Source: Asparagopsis taxiformis
Lineage: Eukaryota > Rhodophyta > Florideophyceae > Bonnemaisoniales > Bonnemaisoniaceae
Direction of reading: 5' to 3'
Assembly (NCBI GenBank): GCA_030407315.1
Contig: JALQPE010001900.1
Span: forward strand, 62,001-126,000
Length of the DNA stretch: 64,000 nt
Below, one piece after another: positions 21,090 to 33,200 of the stretch. The first letter of the stretch is position 1, and the number at the start of each line of letters is the position of its first letter. A model generated the notes under the pieces. The model was not told where the DNA came from. It saw nothing but the letters and a program-made list of their open reading frames with translations, and ran no database searches. Position numbers and translations under genes: made by a program.

Positions 21090-22190
21090 TCTTCCTAATC
21101 GTCGGCCGTTAATTGAGATTACAGTTAGTCGATATAAAGTACTACTATTGGACGGATCTGACATGTCGTGAGTGTAATGTTCTCTGCTGTAAGTTGGAGT
21201 GTAGGAAGAGACGGCATTCGTATTTTCCATAGTTTAGGATGCCATGGTCTTGTTGCTTTTCCTCAAAGTGAATTATAAATCCACTCTCGTCTTGACACGT
21301 ACAGTAGTATGAATAACAGAAATGGTTTCATTCATGATATTTAGATTAATTCATCTCAGCGTTGAAGTATGTTGCCTCCATCCTGACACTTGCGTCACAT
21401 GCTGTAGTGTATGGAACGAGTGTATCTAGAGCCAAGTTTCGAATACACAGTAACAACGACATGTATCGTCAAAACCTACAGCTGCTCAGGATTTGTAAAT
21501 CTGGATTGCAATATCTGCGACAATCTAATCCGTTGCAACGCGGTCTGCACGGCAGAACGTCCCACCGTGAAGGTGCCAGCGCAGCACACGAGCATCATCG
21601 TACCACAACAAGCCGTGACAGCAGGGAGCGAAACGCAGCGCATCAACGGGTGATGATCGCGACACACGGCTGCGTTGCACACGAAGGCAATGGGCGAAAA
21701 TTGCGGCACACAGCAGCCGTACAAGCGGGTGCAGAGTTGGACGACGGATGCGCGGGTAGTGGTGCGCTGTTTGACGGCGTTGAAAGGTTGAACTGATGGA
21801 TTTATCGATGATGGGTGAAGCAGTGTTGTCGATGGGATTTTATTGCTTCATCACTCGTTCCAACCCATGGTCGATGGACGTTGCACAGGAATGTAGTCTA
21901 CGGCGCTTTGACTGGCGACGGCCGGTTAGTGATTTGCGCTTTGGTAGAAGACGCATGTGCGAACGACGCACGGCAGCCAGCTCCACCTGTGGTGCTGCCC
22001 AAAACATTTGCGCAATTTTCGAAAACATTTTTTAAAATGTAAATTTCGACCAGTTTCTCGCATGCGAGAAGAAGATTCTTCCTTGCTGTCGGCCGTTACC
22101 CGAGATCACAGCAGCCGATCTTAGAAACTACTGGACGGATATGACATGTTGTCAGTATCAAGTTCCCTAGTGTAAGGTGCAGTACTTACG
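21090..22190. repeat. Direct repeat pair: 3' flank of the PH-domain gene duplicated 1 kb downstream
   Basis: 21090-21205 and 22074-22190 share TCTTCCT, GTCGGCCGTTA, ACTGGACGGAT(C/A)TGACATG and TGTAAG in order. The later copy follows unrelated DNA, so the gene's 3' flank has been duplicated without the gene body. An 80-codon cysteine-rich open frame at 21411-21653 lies between, without support as a gene. Confidence 0.5.
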
Positions 22191-22686
22191 GAATCCGATG
22201 AGTTGGGGTCCTGACATCGCAGATACGCGAACAACTACAAGCAGCCGCCATGCCACACACGGCCATTGGGCGAAAAAATCGGACGCGATATCGCAAATTC
22301 TCGGCATCACTTACCGTCCAGCCGCGAAAGAAAAACAATCTCTCCCAAACCAAACATCAGCAAGCCATCTCCGCGCATAGCGACCGCAGCCGACTGTGTG
22401 GCCCCACCGCAGCCATGCACACGGGCGTATCAGCGACGCCAATTATTCGCCGCGCACAAAGCACCACCGACGCCGCCCGCCTACGTGCCGCCAAAGGTGT
22501 GGAGATGGTCGACTGACCACGGCGGCCGGCACGCCCAACGGCCAAAAGGTGACCATTCTGCTTGTAGAGTTGCTGGAAAGCGTTTCCAACTTATGATGAA
22601 GGATAACATTGCCGATCACTGATGCACATCACTTTTTCATCCGCTAAATTAATCACCACCATTCGCCAAACCCAATACATCACCAA
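22191..22686. other. No gene recognised
   Basis: Several overlapping open frames with low-complexity composition and no shared motif. Confidence 0.35.
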
Positions 22687-24004
22687 CACTTGTCGACATG
22701 TGCCATGACGTGGCACTCGCCATCAACTAGCGCGCTCATCATCTCCAAACGCAGCAGTACATGAAACATCGCTCACGTCCGACGCGTCATCTCGCGCATC
22801 CATCCAAATATACACGCCCGAATTCAATTCCCGCGCCACGCCGCCCCGTCCCGCTTATCGCGTAAAAGCGCCTGTGAAACGCGACCAATCGGCGACAGCC
22901 AATGCCGTTCCCCATCCGCACACCAAATCCGTGTGCGCGGCCACACTGCTCGACGTCACCTCTTGAAAGCCCGCATACCCGCCGCCGCACACCTGGTACA
23001 TGCCCTCGACTATGTCCTATGCCAGTCGTGATGGACCGACTCGCCAGATACGCTTCCGCTGCCTGCAGCTTTTGAACCGTGTTGAGTAGGATGAAATTGC
23101 GCGTCGATATTCGCTCGCTTTCCAGTTCAGACGCCGTTGAGAGATGCAGCATGATCAGGTTCTGAGATTTGCGTCGATTTTATCATCGTCTTGTAGCACG
23201 CCGCCGCATTGAAGTGACGTTATATCACCGTTGCATAGTCCGGCGATAATCGTTGCTAGATGCATGTCATTCAATGTGGTTGAAGAATTTCGACGCAAGT
23301 ACACCGCGCAAATCAAATCTGCACTGCCGTTCATAGTTTGATTGCCAATCCTCCATGACAATGCCGCCGTAACCGATTTCGTATCACTAGCAGTCTGCAC
23401 GACGACACTGCCATGCCAGATAAATCCAGACACCATCAACAGGCCATGATCAACCCGCAAAGCAACATCGCCACTGATTCGATATTTCACCAACGGCGTC
23501 CTACGATCCGCCGAACAAAACGTGTCCAGTTTCGCATCGCCACCAACCTGAAAACTATCCATCACCATCCTCGTCGTCCACAAACGTCGTGCGCCACTCG
23601 CAGACGCCGATGCGGCCCGTCAACGACCGATCCAGTCGCCGGAACATCGGTTCGGAACCCGCGTCGTTCAGCGTCGTCGTGAAAGCACCTTCAAGCGCTT
23701 GCTCATTCTCCATCAACGTCGCATCAAACGCCGAATTGCGCACTAGCACCACGTCGGTGCGCAGCTCCGAGGTGACCGCCGCCACGATGAGCAGCACGTC
23801 TACAACGGCTTTTAGCACGTTTCGCGACGTAATACCCGTCAGTTTTACGCGTTTACCGCGCGAGAGACGGTGCGCACCCCTCAAGTTTATCGCGTGGTGA
23901 AGGATGATCGACAGTGGAATGTACCCTGTTGCTTCGACGAGTAACGTACGTGCCGCCGTGAATTGTTCGATGTTCAGGAATTGGGATGTGATTGCCATCT
24001 TCAT
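22687..24004 (-). pseudogene. Decayed gene of unknown family (minus strand)
   Basis: Starting from a methionine at 24004 (MKMAITSQFLNIEQF), coding-like peptide runs through at least two frames. The first frame extends to about 23565 (VLKAVVDVLLIVAAV, VCEWRTTFVDD) and the next to 23155 (RISGDVALRVDHGLLMVSG). Further frame changes follow near 23150 and 23020 (VAAHTDLVCGWGTALAVADW). Composition is protein-like across about 1.2 kb, so this is a real gene broken by indels. A similar sequence of motifs occurs on the minus strand at 42560-43730. I recognise no known domain. The beta-rich pattern could be a repeat or sandwich fold, but that is guesswork. Confidence 0.5.
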
Positions 24005-24759
24005 GTGTCGCCATGGAGAGGAGGCGTCGATGACGGCGCCATCGCATGTGTGTGCAGATATGCCGCGACTGGATTGCGGCGCAGAAATTGCTCTAGTCGG
24101 TAACAGCAACGTCTGCGGATCATCTTGCCGGACATGCTGTCCGTCAGATCAAACATGGCATGTGGATCGGGTTGATTGGCGAAATGAGTTTGAGCGATGT
24201 TCGCCAGACGATGCCTTTCGACTGGAGTGGAAATTTTGGCTACCCGAGGGTACACAACGGTTTTCTACCTCGCCCAACTCTGTCTGCGTCGTTCCAGATC
24301 TCCAATACAGAATTTGGTTGGTGGAGAAAATTTCTGTATTCTTGGCCCAAACTTGTGGATATGTCCGCGGCGGATGACTACTACTCGCTGTGTTGAGAAA
24401 TGCTGCCGAAACTGTCAGGATGGTAATAAGAGACAGCCTGTCATAGAAACCGCCGCTGGTCAAACTAACTCAACTACACGAATGAACTGAAGGTAAGAGA
24501 CACGCTCTTCTAATAGAAACCTGCTATATCACTCTGTGAAGGTCGCGCAAGTCGACGAATAGAAATTGAAGTTGAGAGGCCATGATTTCGCCAAACGCGC
24601 TCCTATCCAGTCTACGCTTACTGCAAGGATTAAATTTCTCATGCGCCTTCTCGCAGGATATCCGCTGTCCCGTTTCCTAACACCGCATACTATTGAGCAT
24701 TAAAATTTAGTTTCAGTCCCATGTGTTCCTCAGCGCATTGCAATTGCAGTACATGATGC

Positions 24760-25130
24760 AACATGGGGAAGTTAACATCCTCCCCACTTTCCGCTTGTCG
24801 ACCCAGAACTTTGGGTCCCGAAGAAGAGAAGGAACTAGAACGCATTTTTAATGCAGGGTTTGCCAGGTATCCTCAAGGCATATGGTATCAATTTGTCGAG
24901 TAGAGCAAGCCTCGGATGGAGGATGGGGTAATGGATGAACCGCCGGCGCAGCTCGATAGCCGAGCTGTACGGCCGCTAGCATAGATCAATTTCTTGTCAC
25001 ATCCAATCTGTTCATGTGGTGCGCATACTGTACCGAAATACCATTTTATCCGCCAAATATTCGTTTCGAAGTTCAACGTTCCCAAGTTAAAATACTTTCT
25101 GCGTGCCTTGAAAACCTAATATATTGATGC
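24760..25130 (-). repeat. Retro-element fragment with polypurine tract, copy 1 of 2
   Basis: On the minus strand this reads AGGTTTTCAAGGCACGCAG near 25115, then decayed coding-like sequence, then CGGAAAGTGGGGAGGA followed by TGTTAAC at 24777. The whole order is repeated on the plus strand at 58780-59300. The purine run just before TGTTA looks like a polypurine tract and LTR start of another LTR element. Confidence 0.5.
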
Positions 25131-25238
25131 TTCAAACTTTTACCAGTCGAGAACGAGAGCATGGTATCTACCCCAATCTACACAGCAAACACTGATAGTT
25201 CTATCAAAGAGATTAAGGACCAGATTCTATCACGTAAT

Positions 25239-25832
25239 TCAAGCAAAGGCTTCTTCCACATCCGCCGGTGCTTCTGCCGCAGCAATCTCAGCACCATCTG
25301 GGGAACAGCTCTGAATCGCTGCCATAGCACAACTTTCGCTTTCTTCCGGACAGGAATCGCGGACTCCACTAGGAATACAATCCATCATCTCCTGTTGGGT
25401 GTCCTCAATCTCTTGCAAACGGACTAGCACTGCTGCAAATGTTGTTCTTATTTCAAACTTGTAAACAACATGAATATAATAGTGCAAGAACCGTCTCGGG
25501 CAACTCCATCGTAGGTAGACGGAATGGTAATGGGCGATGTGAATTTTAAATTTTTTCCTCGCTACCTTCACAACGACATCAGGCGGACCACGAGTGCATG
25601 TTCCCGGAACTTCCATGGGACTGGGAACGACAGGAGGAGTAAATGCGAGCTGCCGATTCACAGTTCGGGCTTTTTGAGATCTTCGACTGTAATCAAGGCT
25701 GGCACCGTTCGCAGAATCGGATTCTACCGTCATCTCCCGGTGGGTAGAGAGCCTGACTTCCGGAGTGGCATCCGCGGATACCGCGAAGCAAATGAAAGTG
25801 AGGAAGAAAATGAACGTGTAGGTCTGGTGCAT
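25239..25832 (-). CDS. Putative secreted protein, 197 residues, cysteine-rich C-terminal half
   Basis: The start is the methionine at 25832, because it begins a clear signal peptide (MHQTYTFIFFLTFICFAVSA, likely cleaved after SADA) and lies 73 nt downstream of a TATA box. The frame is open further upstream, but that part overlaps a decayed repeat. The mature part has a Ser/Arg-rich N-terminal third, a hydrophobic/basic middle and a C-terminal acidic region with six or more cysteines, suggesting disulfides. No family recognised. Its upstream flank resembles the small ORF at 26289-26525, so the cluster may have arisen by tandem duplication. By inference it is extracellular or vacuolar. Confidence 0.55.
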   Translation of the reverse strand: MHQTYTFIFFLTFICFAVSADATPEVRLSTHREMTVESDSANGASLDYSRRSQKARTVNRQLAFTPPVVPSPMEVPGTCTRGPPDVVVKVARKKFKIHIAHYHSVYLRWSCPRRFLHYYIHVVYKFEIRTTFAAVLVRLQEIEDTQQEMMDCIPSGVRDSCPEESESCAMAAIQSCSPDGAEIAAAEAPADVEEAFA

Positions 25833-25904
25833 TTTGAAGTCAAAACCGAAATGGCTTGTGTTGTGGGTAGCTTCATAGTGCTCACAGCCGAGCTGCCAGA
25901 TGAA

Positions 25905-25910
25905 TTTATA
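25905..25910 (-). promoter_or_regulatory. TATA box of the secreted-protein gene
   Basis: CCCTATAAATTC on the minus strand, about 73 nt upstream of the ATG at 25832. The spacing matches that of the 79-residue protein genes. Confidence 0.55.
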
Positions 25911-25949
25911 GGGAATTGACACGCGACGGAAAAGGGTTTCCTGGTCTGG

Positions 25950-26190
25950 AAATGGGTGCAACAATATATCGAACAGAGAAAAATATCTTTCGCCATGGAG
26001 GCTCTGGTCGAATCTTAATTCGACATAGACTTTCGTCATATCGAGGGGGCAACCACAGAATTTCATTTGGACCATTAGCAACGTGGCCATGTATGGATCT
26101 TGTGCAGATAGTTTATCATGAGGAGATTGCTTTTGTCACTCGAACACTATCAGCTATGCTACTGGCAACAAGGACTAGAAAATAGTACCA
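25950..26190 (-). pseudogene. Degenerate copy of the small ORF at 26289-26525
   Basis: Minus-strand peptide LVLVASSIADSV parallels LLLVACSNSNCL of the neighbour, then hits a stop. Downstream DNA (GAATTAAGATTCGA, CCATGGCG) aligns with GAACTAGGATTCAA and TATATGGCG of the neighbour. Tandem duplication followed by decay is the simplest reading. Confidence 0.4.
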
Positions 26191-26288
26191 AAGTTGCCTC
26201 TCAAACACAAAAGCGTATATTGCACTCGCCTGTAGTGCACATGAAAAGAAGAGCAGGAATATGATAGAAAACACTATCTTAGATTCCT

Positions 26289-26525
26289 TCAAGCAACGCC
26301 ATATAAGCGCTCGTTGAATCCTAGTTCAAAACAACTGTCTGCCGTATTGAAGTTGTGGCTGCCCAGATACCATTTAGTCCAACCAGAACCTGCCCCTTTG
26401 AGGTTCAGAGTTTGATTGTTCATCTCCAGAAATGGAAGGTCATCTGGGGCTTTGTTGATTGCGTCTGTCACAAGACAATTAGAATTGCTGCAGGCAACAA
26501 GGAGTAGAAAAACTACTTCACGCAA
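26289..26525 (-). CDS. Small putative secreted or membrane protein, 78 residues
   Basis: Starts MREVVFLLLVACSNSNC, a short signal-peptide-like stretch, followed by a polar segment with WTKWYLGS and one further cysteine. A TATA-like CCTATAAC lies about 66 nt upstream (26591-26596). A decayed tandem copy lies at 25950-26190. The peptide also weakly resembles minus-strand sequence at 25033-25085 (WRIKWYFG), so it could be a retro-element fragment rather than a host gene. Confidence 0.35.
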   Translation of the reverse strand: MREVVFLLLVACSNSNCLVTDAINKAPDDLPFLEMNNQTLNLKGAGSGWTKWYLGSHNFNTADSCFELGFNERLYGVA

Positions 26526-26650
26526 CGTGAGAGCGCTGTGGCTGCCACTCGTGCGGCAACATCCTGTGACTCACAGGATAGTTGTTCATGTTATAGGAAA
26601 AGGGGAGGTAGTAGAAAGGGAAACAATGTCATACGTTTTTTAATAGAAAC

Positions 26651-26749
26651 TGAAACAAACGAGGATTCTTGTCATCTATGATTTGGCAGTTCGATCGCAG
26701 AGGGATTAAATTGTAGGCACATGTCGTAAGCCTTGTAAGTTATTCGTCA
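26651..26749 (+). mobile_element. Solo LTR of the 100-110 bp family, diverged
   Basis: 99 bp, TGAAACAAACGAGG to TATTCGTCA. The flanks GAAAC (26646-26650) and GAAGC (26750-26754) differ by one base, consistent with an older insertion. Confidence 0.6.
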
Positions 26750-27162
26750 GAAGCTCTACATATCACTTGATAGGGAGCGTGTAGAACGTATGAAAACCAA
26801 ACAAATGTTGGGGCAGAAATCGAGTAATGCAGGCAAGATTTGCTTTCATGCCGAGCTCTTTTGCATGACGGAAAACGATGCAGTGGAAACAATTTCAGGA
26901 AGATTGAAACTGGCTGGTTCTGCTCAATATCTTGAAGTATCCAGATGTTAGATTCTGTGTATTCGATCATACAGGGTTTCTACGCTGTCAGAAGTGCGTC
27001 TGTTCCACTAAGTCGAGTACAACCATGTCAGAACAGGCAAGTAGACTGTAGAATCTAGTGCAACATTCCTACACACACAAGAGAAACACCTGCGTAGCAA
27101 AAGATGCGTGATGCGAGAACGCCATCATAGACATTCGTCACGCTGGTGACGCCTTCGTTATG

Positions 27163-27200
27163 TGTTAGACTATAAAGAAAGTTGTGCCTGCGCGGACACT
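27163..27200 (-). repeat. TRIM LTR fragment
   Basis: TGTTAGACTATAAAGAAAG and CCTGCGCGGACACT match the LTR start; similarity stops at about 27200. Confidence 0.7.
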
Positions 27201-27204
27201 AAAA

Positions 27205-27875
27205 AGTCGTCCACAGCTACCGATAGACTTTCGATATCTAGGAATTTATATTGAAAAATCAATAAATTGACATATTCAAATTAAAGTAATTTATTGGGTT
27301 CTAGTTGTCCGTTTTCCTTCATTTCAACTGCAAAGTAAAGCTAGTCTGAAGGTCGAATTTTACACTGGATAACAGTAATCCTAGATCAGTGCAAGTACTC
27401 CATTTATTCAACATTACATTTCTAGCCTTCCATGTAGATCCCTTCTCGAACAGCATAATCGCTCAGCTCATCGATCTCCATCCGGGATACGTCCGAGCCT
27501 AATGGGGGAGAGCCACTACTCAACTTGACAGTACAGCACTGTAGAAGGCAATTTTTAGAGGAATTATAACTGTTATTTTATTCGACAGCTGGTTATCACT
27601 ATTGTATCATACCTGGGGCCAAGCGCTGCTCCTTGTGAAGCACCGTGCGCTCCCATCGAAAATTCGCCGAGAGGGCCAAGAGAGTCGTTCACGTTCTCGG
27701 AGCCTTTGAACGGCTCAAACACTTTATTGTGATGCTGTAGAGGGACCAGCTAGACTAGAAAATCCGCTTTCAGACAAAAAAGAATCATAGGAATTGGCGA
27801 AGGGGATCCCTAAAAACTAGATTAAAATCGAAGTCTTTCGGTATCTGTGGTTTACTTTAATTTAAAATTTTAGTT
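27205..27875. repeat. A/T-rich element with imperfect inverted ends; no gene
   Basis: AAATTAAAGTAA near 27277-27290 is mirrored by TTACTTTAATTT near 27851-27863, and CACAGCTACCGATAGACTTTC (20 of these bases, near 27218) by the complement of a block near 27825-27845. The motif ACACAGATACCGAAA also occurs in the MITE-like element at 4556-4686, suggesting related ends. No coding frame. Confidence 0.35.
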
Positions 27876-27929
27876 CCTTTGCATCCTAATTTAATATCAG
27901 AGATTGAGACTTTGGCGAGACCCTGAGGA

Positions 27930-28400
27930 GGAACACATACACTACAGTATGGCAGGAGAGTATCGAATCGAAACACGCACAACGCTGCACTTGACCGTAC
28001 GCACTTTCCGTTGATGTGATCCGTGCCAATGTTGGGCGCAATTGATGTGTGCGCCGCCACGTTGTGGCAATGGGCGGAGACTGTTGAAGTGCTCGCGTGT
28101 GGCAGTTGGGCATGTTGATAGCAGAATTGTGATGCCGGTGCACATGCGCCAGTTGTGCGCATCCATCTGCCCGTCGAGGCGCGTCGGCGGTGCGAGGCAC
28201 CGCGTCCATAGCAACATGTGGTGTGTGCGATAAATAGACAAGGCGTTTGGTGCATTTGCTGCGACTGCGTGTAACGGCGGATGCCGGCTGCGTCACATGA
28301 CCATAATTGTTATGTGTGTCGGTCGGTGTCATTGTGCAGATACATGCGTTTGTCACATTTTGGAGGTGCATCGTCCATTCCACACTGCGCACTGCGTTCC
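27930..28400 (-). repeat. Inverted long-range duplication, copy 1 (partner 59740-60200)
   Basis: The reverse complement of this block matches 59740-60200 over about 450 bp. At the 28392 end the minus-strand peptide MRSVEWTMHLQNVTNACI parallels MRSVEYTMHLEKLPNACI at 59753. Frames break further in, so I read it as a decayed duplicated gene or untranslated DNA rather than a working gene. Confidence 0.45.
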
Positions 28401-28769
28401 ATCAACTTGTCGCGAGACACATCCGCACGTGAACGAGTTGCACATGCGCTTCGCTCGTGCTGCACCAGCAATGTCTACTGTGCATAATGGGGTTGCTATT
28501 GGTCCTATTGGATGATCCATTAATACAGCCTATTTCTATTTCGCGCGACAGTAATTTCTGTTTATCGGACGCTATCGGGTATCCGAATATCGACTCTAAT
28601 GCCCATTTCATCATCCTCGTTCCAGCATATTTGGCTAAACTATACGTATCTATATAGGCTAGTAGTGAGGCAGTGAGTAAAGGAGGTAAGCGTGTCACTT
28701 CTTTTTCTTGCCCGAACGTAAACCGGCGAAGCAGGAGAAAGCAAGAGCTCGCCTACTCGTTTGTATTCT

Positions 28770-30231
28770 CAGCGCACGTGGTACAGTTATAGTCCGAAAG
28801 GAATCAACAGTGGAATTGGAATATCGCAGAGGATGAAGGTAACACCGGTCGTGCGCGACGCACGTAGAGATCAAAATTCTAGCTTCTGCATGCATGCAAG
28901 CACCACTGCTACCGCCTCACAGGCTGTGTCCGACACGCGTGCTGAACGCAAACCACAATTGCAAACGATGTGTCCACATGCGCGCGCAGTCACACAATGA
29001 TCAATCGTCCCCATTGCAGAGCTTCGTCAGGAACATGAGGTCGTAGAGTTTGCATAGAGAATCTGAAGCTGTTGATATTATGCAATAGAAGGGAGCCTTC
29101 TGTTCGGACTAGAGCGACTGGATCAGGTGACGGATGCTGTCGCAACTGCATGCAGACCGCGCGATGCAAACGCAGATATCGAGCGTAACTTCTCGCAATT
29201 TGTTTCGGCTGCGATTCGAGGGGATTTGGCGTCATCGGCAACGCCAGCGACATGTTTGCAACAATCGCAACGCGACTACACACTCGGACGACTTGAGCTC
29301 ATCTACCGACAGAGGTGTTGGAACGTGGCAATGGACAGGGGACAGCGTCAATACATGTTGTTCGTCCGCCCGAGTTGGATAATTCAAATTCGATGAATAC
29401 ACTATTCTCTGCAACTGGCGATAGTGTACCCAATGACACACTTTGTACCATACACCGTGAGACAGTGTACACGAACCGTAGTCCCGGTGTACTTTCCGGA
29501 TGATACATGGACCACTTACTACTCGATCACAAACGGAGTCGGAGTCCAGACACGTGGACGACTCCCGACACGTCATATTGGCCTATCAGCATGAGTTGGA
29601 ACCAAGATATTTCACGATACTCGCTGTTTTACCTATAATTTTACTACGCCTCTCTCTTTTTCAGCTGTATACTCCATGGCGGCAATGCGCTATCTCGCTC
29701 CCTGTCCCGCAACTTGCTGAACAAACTGTTCCTATCGATCCATCGACTTCTGATCCGTTACTTCGCGCTGCACACAACACTCGCATCAACTCCGTTCAGC
29801 CCAACACAGCAACTCACTAGCACCAAATCACACATCGCATCACAACTCGACTCACAACTCTTCCGCGTTCGTACCGTCCATACGCCAACTGCCCATTGCC
29901 TCCAACCTCCCTTGCCTCCCCGCCCGTACCATTCACCTCGTCAACTGACAATCTTCTCCCCACTGGCTACCTCAACTATTTGTATCAATCCATCATCTTC
30001 CGCTCTTTTACTTCGCTCTCCAAACCATATTTGCATGAATACCGCATAACGCCGCACCTCAAATCATCTCAGCTCGCGCCGCTCCTTCACTTCTCGACTC
30101 GCAACTCTTCCCCTCCCGTACCGTCCATACGCCCAACGCCCACCACGTCCATCCTTGTTTCTCCGTCCGTACTCTTCAGCTCTCCGACTAACAATCTTCT
30201 CTGTCTTCCCTCTGCACACACTTCTAGCACC
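28770..30231 (+). other. Upstream region of NLR-like gene 1, duplicated at 37310-38767
   Basis: Long blocks match the region before NLR-like gene 2 in the same order, e.g. around 28905 and 37440 (CACCACTGCT) and 29160 and 37680 (CGCGATGCAAACGCAGATAT). Just before the ATG lie two imperfect tandem units of about 245 bp (about 29856-30100 and 30101-30231), each with ACTCTTCC, CCGTCCATACGCC and CTCCG/CGTCAACTGACAATCTTCT-like steps. No separate gene seen; probably promoter and 5' leader. Confidence 0.55.
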
Positions 30232-33200
30232 ATGGACCATTTTTTCTCTCAACCAGACCACCCTGTTCCCAACTCCGCCCGCTCCAACACCGTCACTCCA
30301 CCGTCCGATCCAGTCCCTACATCTGACCACGCCCATCAAACGACTTCTGACCCTCCCGCCGTAGCTGATTCCGCGCGCACCGAGTCCCATCCACCGACGC
30401 AGCCCCCATCGTCTTCTTCATTCTATCCAGTGTCCCACCCAGCTCCCCCGCTTCTCCACTCCACTCCCGTCTCGTCTCCCGCCCAACCATCACGCACCCC
30501 ACAGCCCACTGTCTTCTACGTCCCCCGAAATTCCCGCCAGATTGTTCTAGACTTCTCCAATGATTCACCCACTCCAGAAAGCAAGGCCAAGCACGCACTC
30601 CTGTCCGATGACCCAAACAATAACGCCATAGCTCTCGTCGGCATGGGCGGCGCAGGCAAAACAACCATCCTGCGCGCCCTCGGCAGACATACAGATGTTT
30701 GGCAACGGTTCCCAGACGGCGTGTGGTTCATTGAACTCGGTCACGACGCAAAAGTGCAGAGGCTGTTTGACCAGCTGGAGCAGATTGTCGCCGACGCATT
30801 CCCAGATTTCCTCCCCAAATTCGCTGAACTCACTGCAAAGGACAACACTCATTCCAACATGATGGAGAAGCTGGTTGACCTACTCAATTTGAAGCGCTTT
30901 CTCCTCATCTTTGACGACGTGTGGGATCTCGATCCCACTGTCTACAAGCTGGTAGACATTACCTGCAAAGGTGTCCAGGAAATGGATGGAGGAAGTTGCA
31001 AGGTGCTGACGTCGACGAGGAATGAGGCGATAGGTCGTGTACCGACGCATGATGTGTCAATTGCAGTGAGTCCTGGAGATATGCGTATGGAAACATGCAT
31101 CGCAATTCTGTGCAAGTATGCTGGGATCGACAGTACCAGGCTTGTGTCGTGGTCATCGGGCAATCGTGATGCACTGGACAGCATTATTGACCTATGTGCG
31201 GGACTACCACTGGCACTGAGTGTAGCTGGGTCTGGGATGCAAGAAGTGATTGGTCGATGCACAGATGTGAGTGGACCAAATGCCATTGTGCAATACTGGG
31301 AGAGTCTGAAGCGGAGCAATGTGGAATTGCGTGTAGCGGAGAGTGAGAGTAGACACGGGGGGCTGGATGCAGCTATCCAGACGAGCCTGGTGTCGCTAGA
31401 GAGAGTGTGGAAGGGGACAGATATGACGGTAGGGGAGATGTTTCGATCGTTTTGCATAGTGGAAAAGCAGATGTGTATTCCATTGTGTGTGATCGAAAGA
31501 GCGTGGGGCGTTGAAGATGCGCTCGCAAGGGTGAGAATGTTTTCGAGACACAGTCTAGCATCACTGGATGAAGATGAGGGAGGGCTAGTGAAGGGGATCC
31601 GACTTCATGATCTTGTTCACGATGTGTGTGTAGAAATGGCAGGAGGGAAGGAGGGAGTACGAGGGTGGCATTGCCAGCTCGTGGATCGGTACCGGGGATC
31701 ACTACGGACAAGTCAAGGAGTTGCTGAAGATGTAGAAGTGGGTGAAGCAGGAGCGAGTACCGAGAGTGAAGGAGATGAATGGTGGGAACTGAAGGAGGAC
31801 AAGTACATGAGCGACAACTTGGTGCGACACCTGCTCGGAGCTGGGCGGGTGAGTGCGGCGCTCAAGTTGTTGACAGATTATCGATGGGTCGAGAAGGTAA
31901 ATACGGATGAAGAGCAAGCACCGTTCCAGAAGGTTATCGCTGAGCTGGAACTGGTACGAAGGCATCTAGAAGAAGAAGAGAAGACGGAAGCTGGAAGAAG
32001 AATAGTCCGTGATCTGGACGTTGTCACGAGGGCGATGGGGCTTTGCATGGTGCCATATTGTGTGAAGAATCGAAAAGAATGTACGTTTCAGCTATTTGGG
32101 CGACTGCGCGATGTTGTGAGCGAAAGTGGGTTGGTAGAGCGAGTATTATGTAGTATTGAGAAATATGCGAAGCGGCCTTGGGCTCGTTGTGGGTCTGGGG
32201 TGCTGGAGAGTGGGAGGAGCTCGTTACGACGCGTACTGGAGCTGGAGGGATATGGAGGATGCATTTGTGTAAGGGGGGGAGGGGAAGAAGTGATCGTGGG
32301 CGGTGAGAATGGGAAGGTGTGGGTATTTGACGGTCGAGATGGGGGGCTGAAGACTACACTGGTTGGAGACGAAGATAGTAAGATCGCCGCTGTGTTTTTC
32401 GACCGCATTTCGGGGTTGATATATTCATGCAATCGAAGAGGCCAAGTAATAATATGGGAAGAAGAGAAGAAATTGCGATCGATGCAAGCTGAACTCGAAG
32501 ACGAAGAAGAGTGGATCGAATGCATGCAAGTATTACCATCGTCGAAGAAACTGGTTCTAGGAACTGGTAAAGGGCGACTAATGGTGATGGATGCAATGAG
32601 TGGGAGAGCAGTTGGAACCGTTTCGGCGCATGGCTTTTGTGTTACTTCCCTGGCAATCGGAGGAAGCGAAACTGCAATGGTATCTGGGTCACTAGATGGA
32701 ACAATTCGTGCATGGGATACGACTGGGTTTGAGGACAGCCGCATTGTTTTCGAGGGGCACACAGACTCAGTGAAGAGCGTGGCATTGAGCGCTGATGGGA
32801 GCCTGCTGGCTGCGGGCATGTGGGATGAAATCGTTCGGATTTGGGACATGCAGTGTGGCGAGCAGTTATGGATGTCACCAGACGGGCATGACAATTTTGT
32901 GTATTGTGTGCTGTTCAGTGACGATGAGCGCTTTTTGTATTCCGCGGGCTCCAGAGAAACAAGCGTATGGCGGGTAAGGAAGGGTGGTCGTGACGTAACA
33001 CTGGCCCACACTCTCCGCAATTCGAATACATTTATCCGATCGCTCTGTCTAGGAGATGGCCCAGAACTGTTCAGGATGATTGGGGATCGAGTAGAAGTTT
33101 GGGATGCGCGACAATTCGACAGCAGCAGCGAGTCAGTCGATAAATTTCTTCCGGGCGTGTCGAGATTTGGAGTTTCAGAGAATGGAACAACAATGTTGAC

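Noticed and set aside
24149..24490. Plus- and minus-strand small genes here
   Set aside because: Four overlapping frames on both strands, none with motif, promoter spacing or a second copy.
32088..33020. 310-codon minus-strand ORF
   Set aside because: Antisense shadow of the WD40 region of NLR-like gene 1, with Ser/Pro-rich composition.
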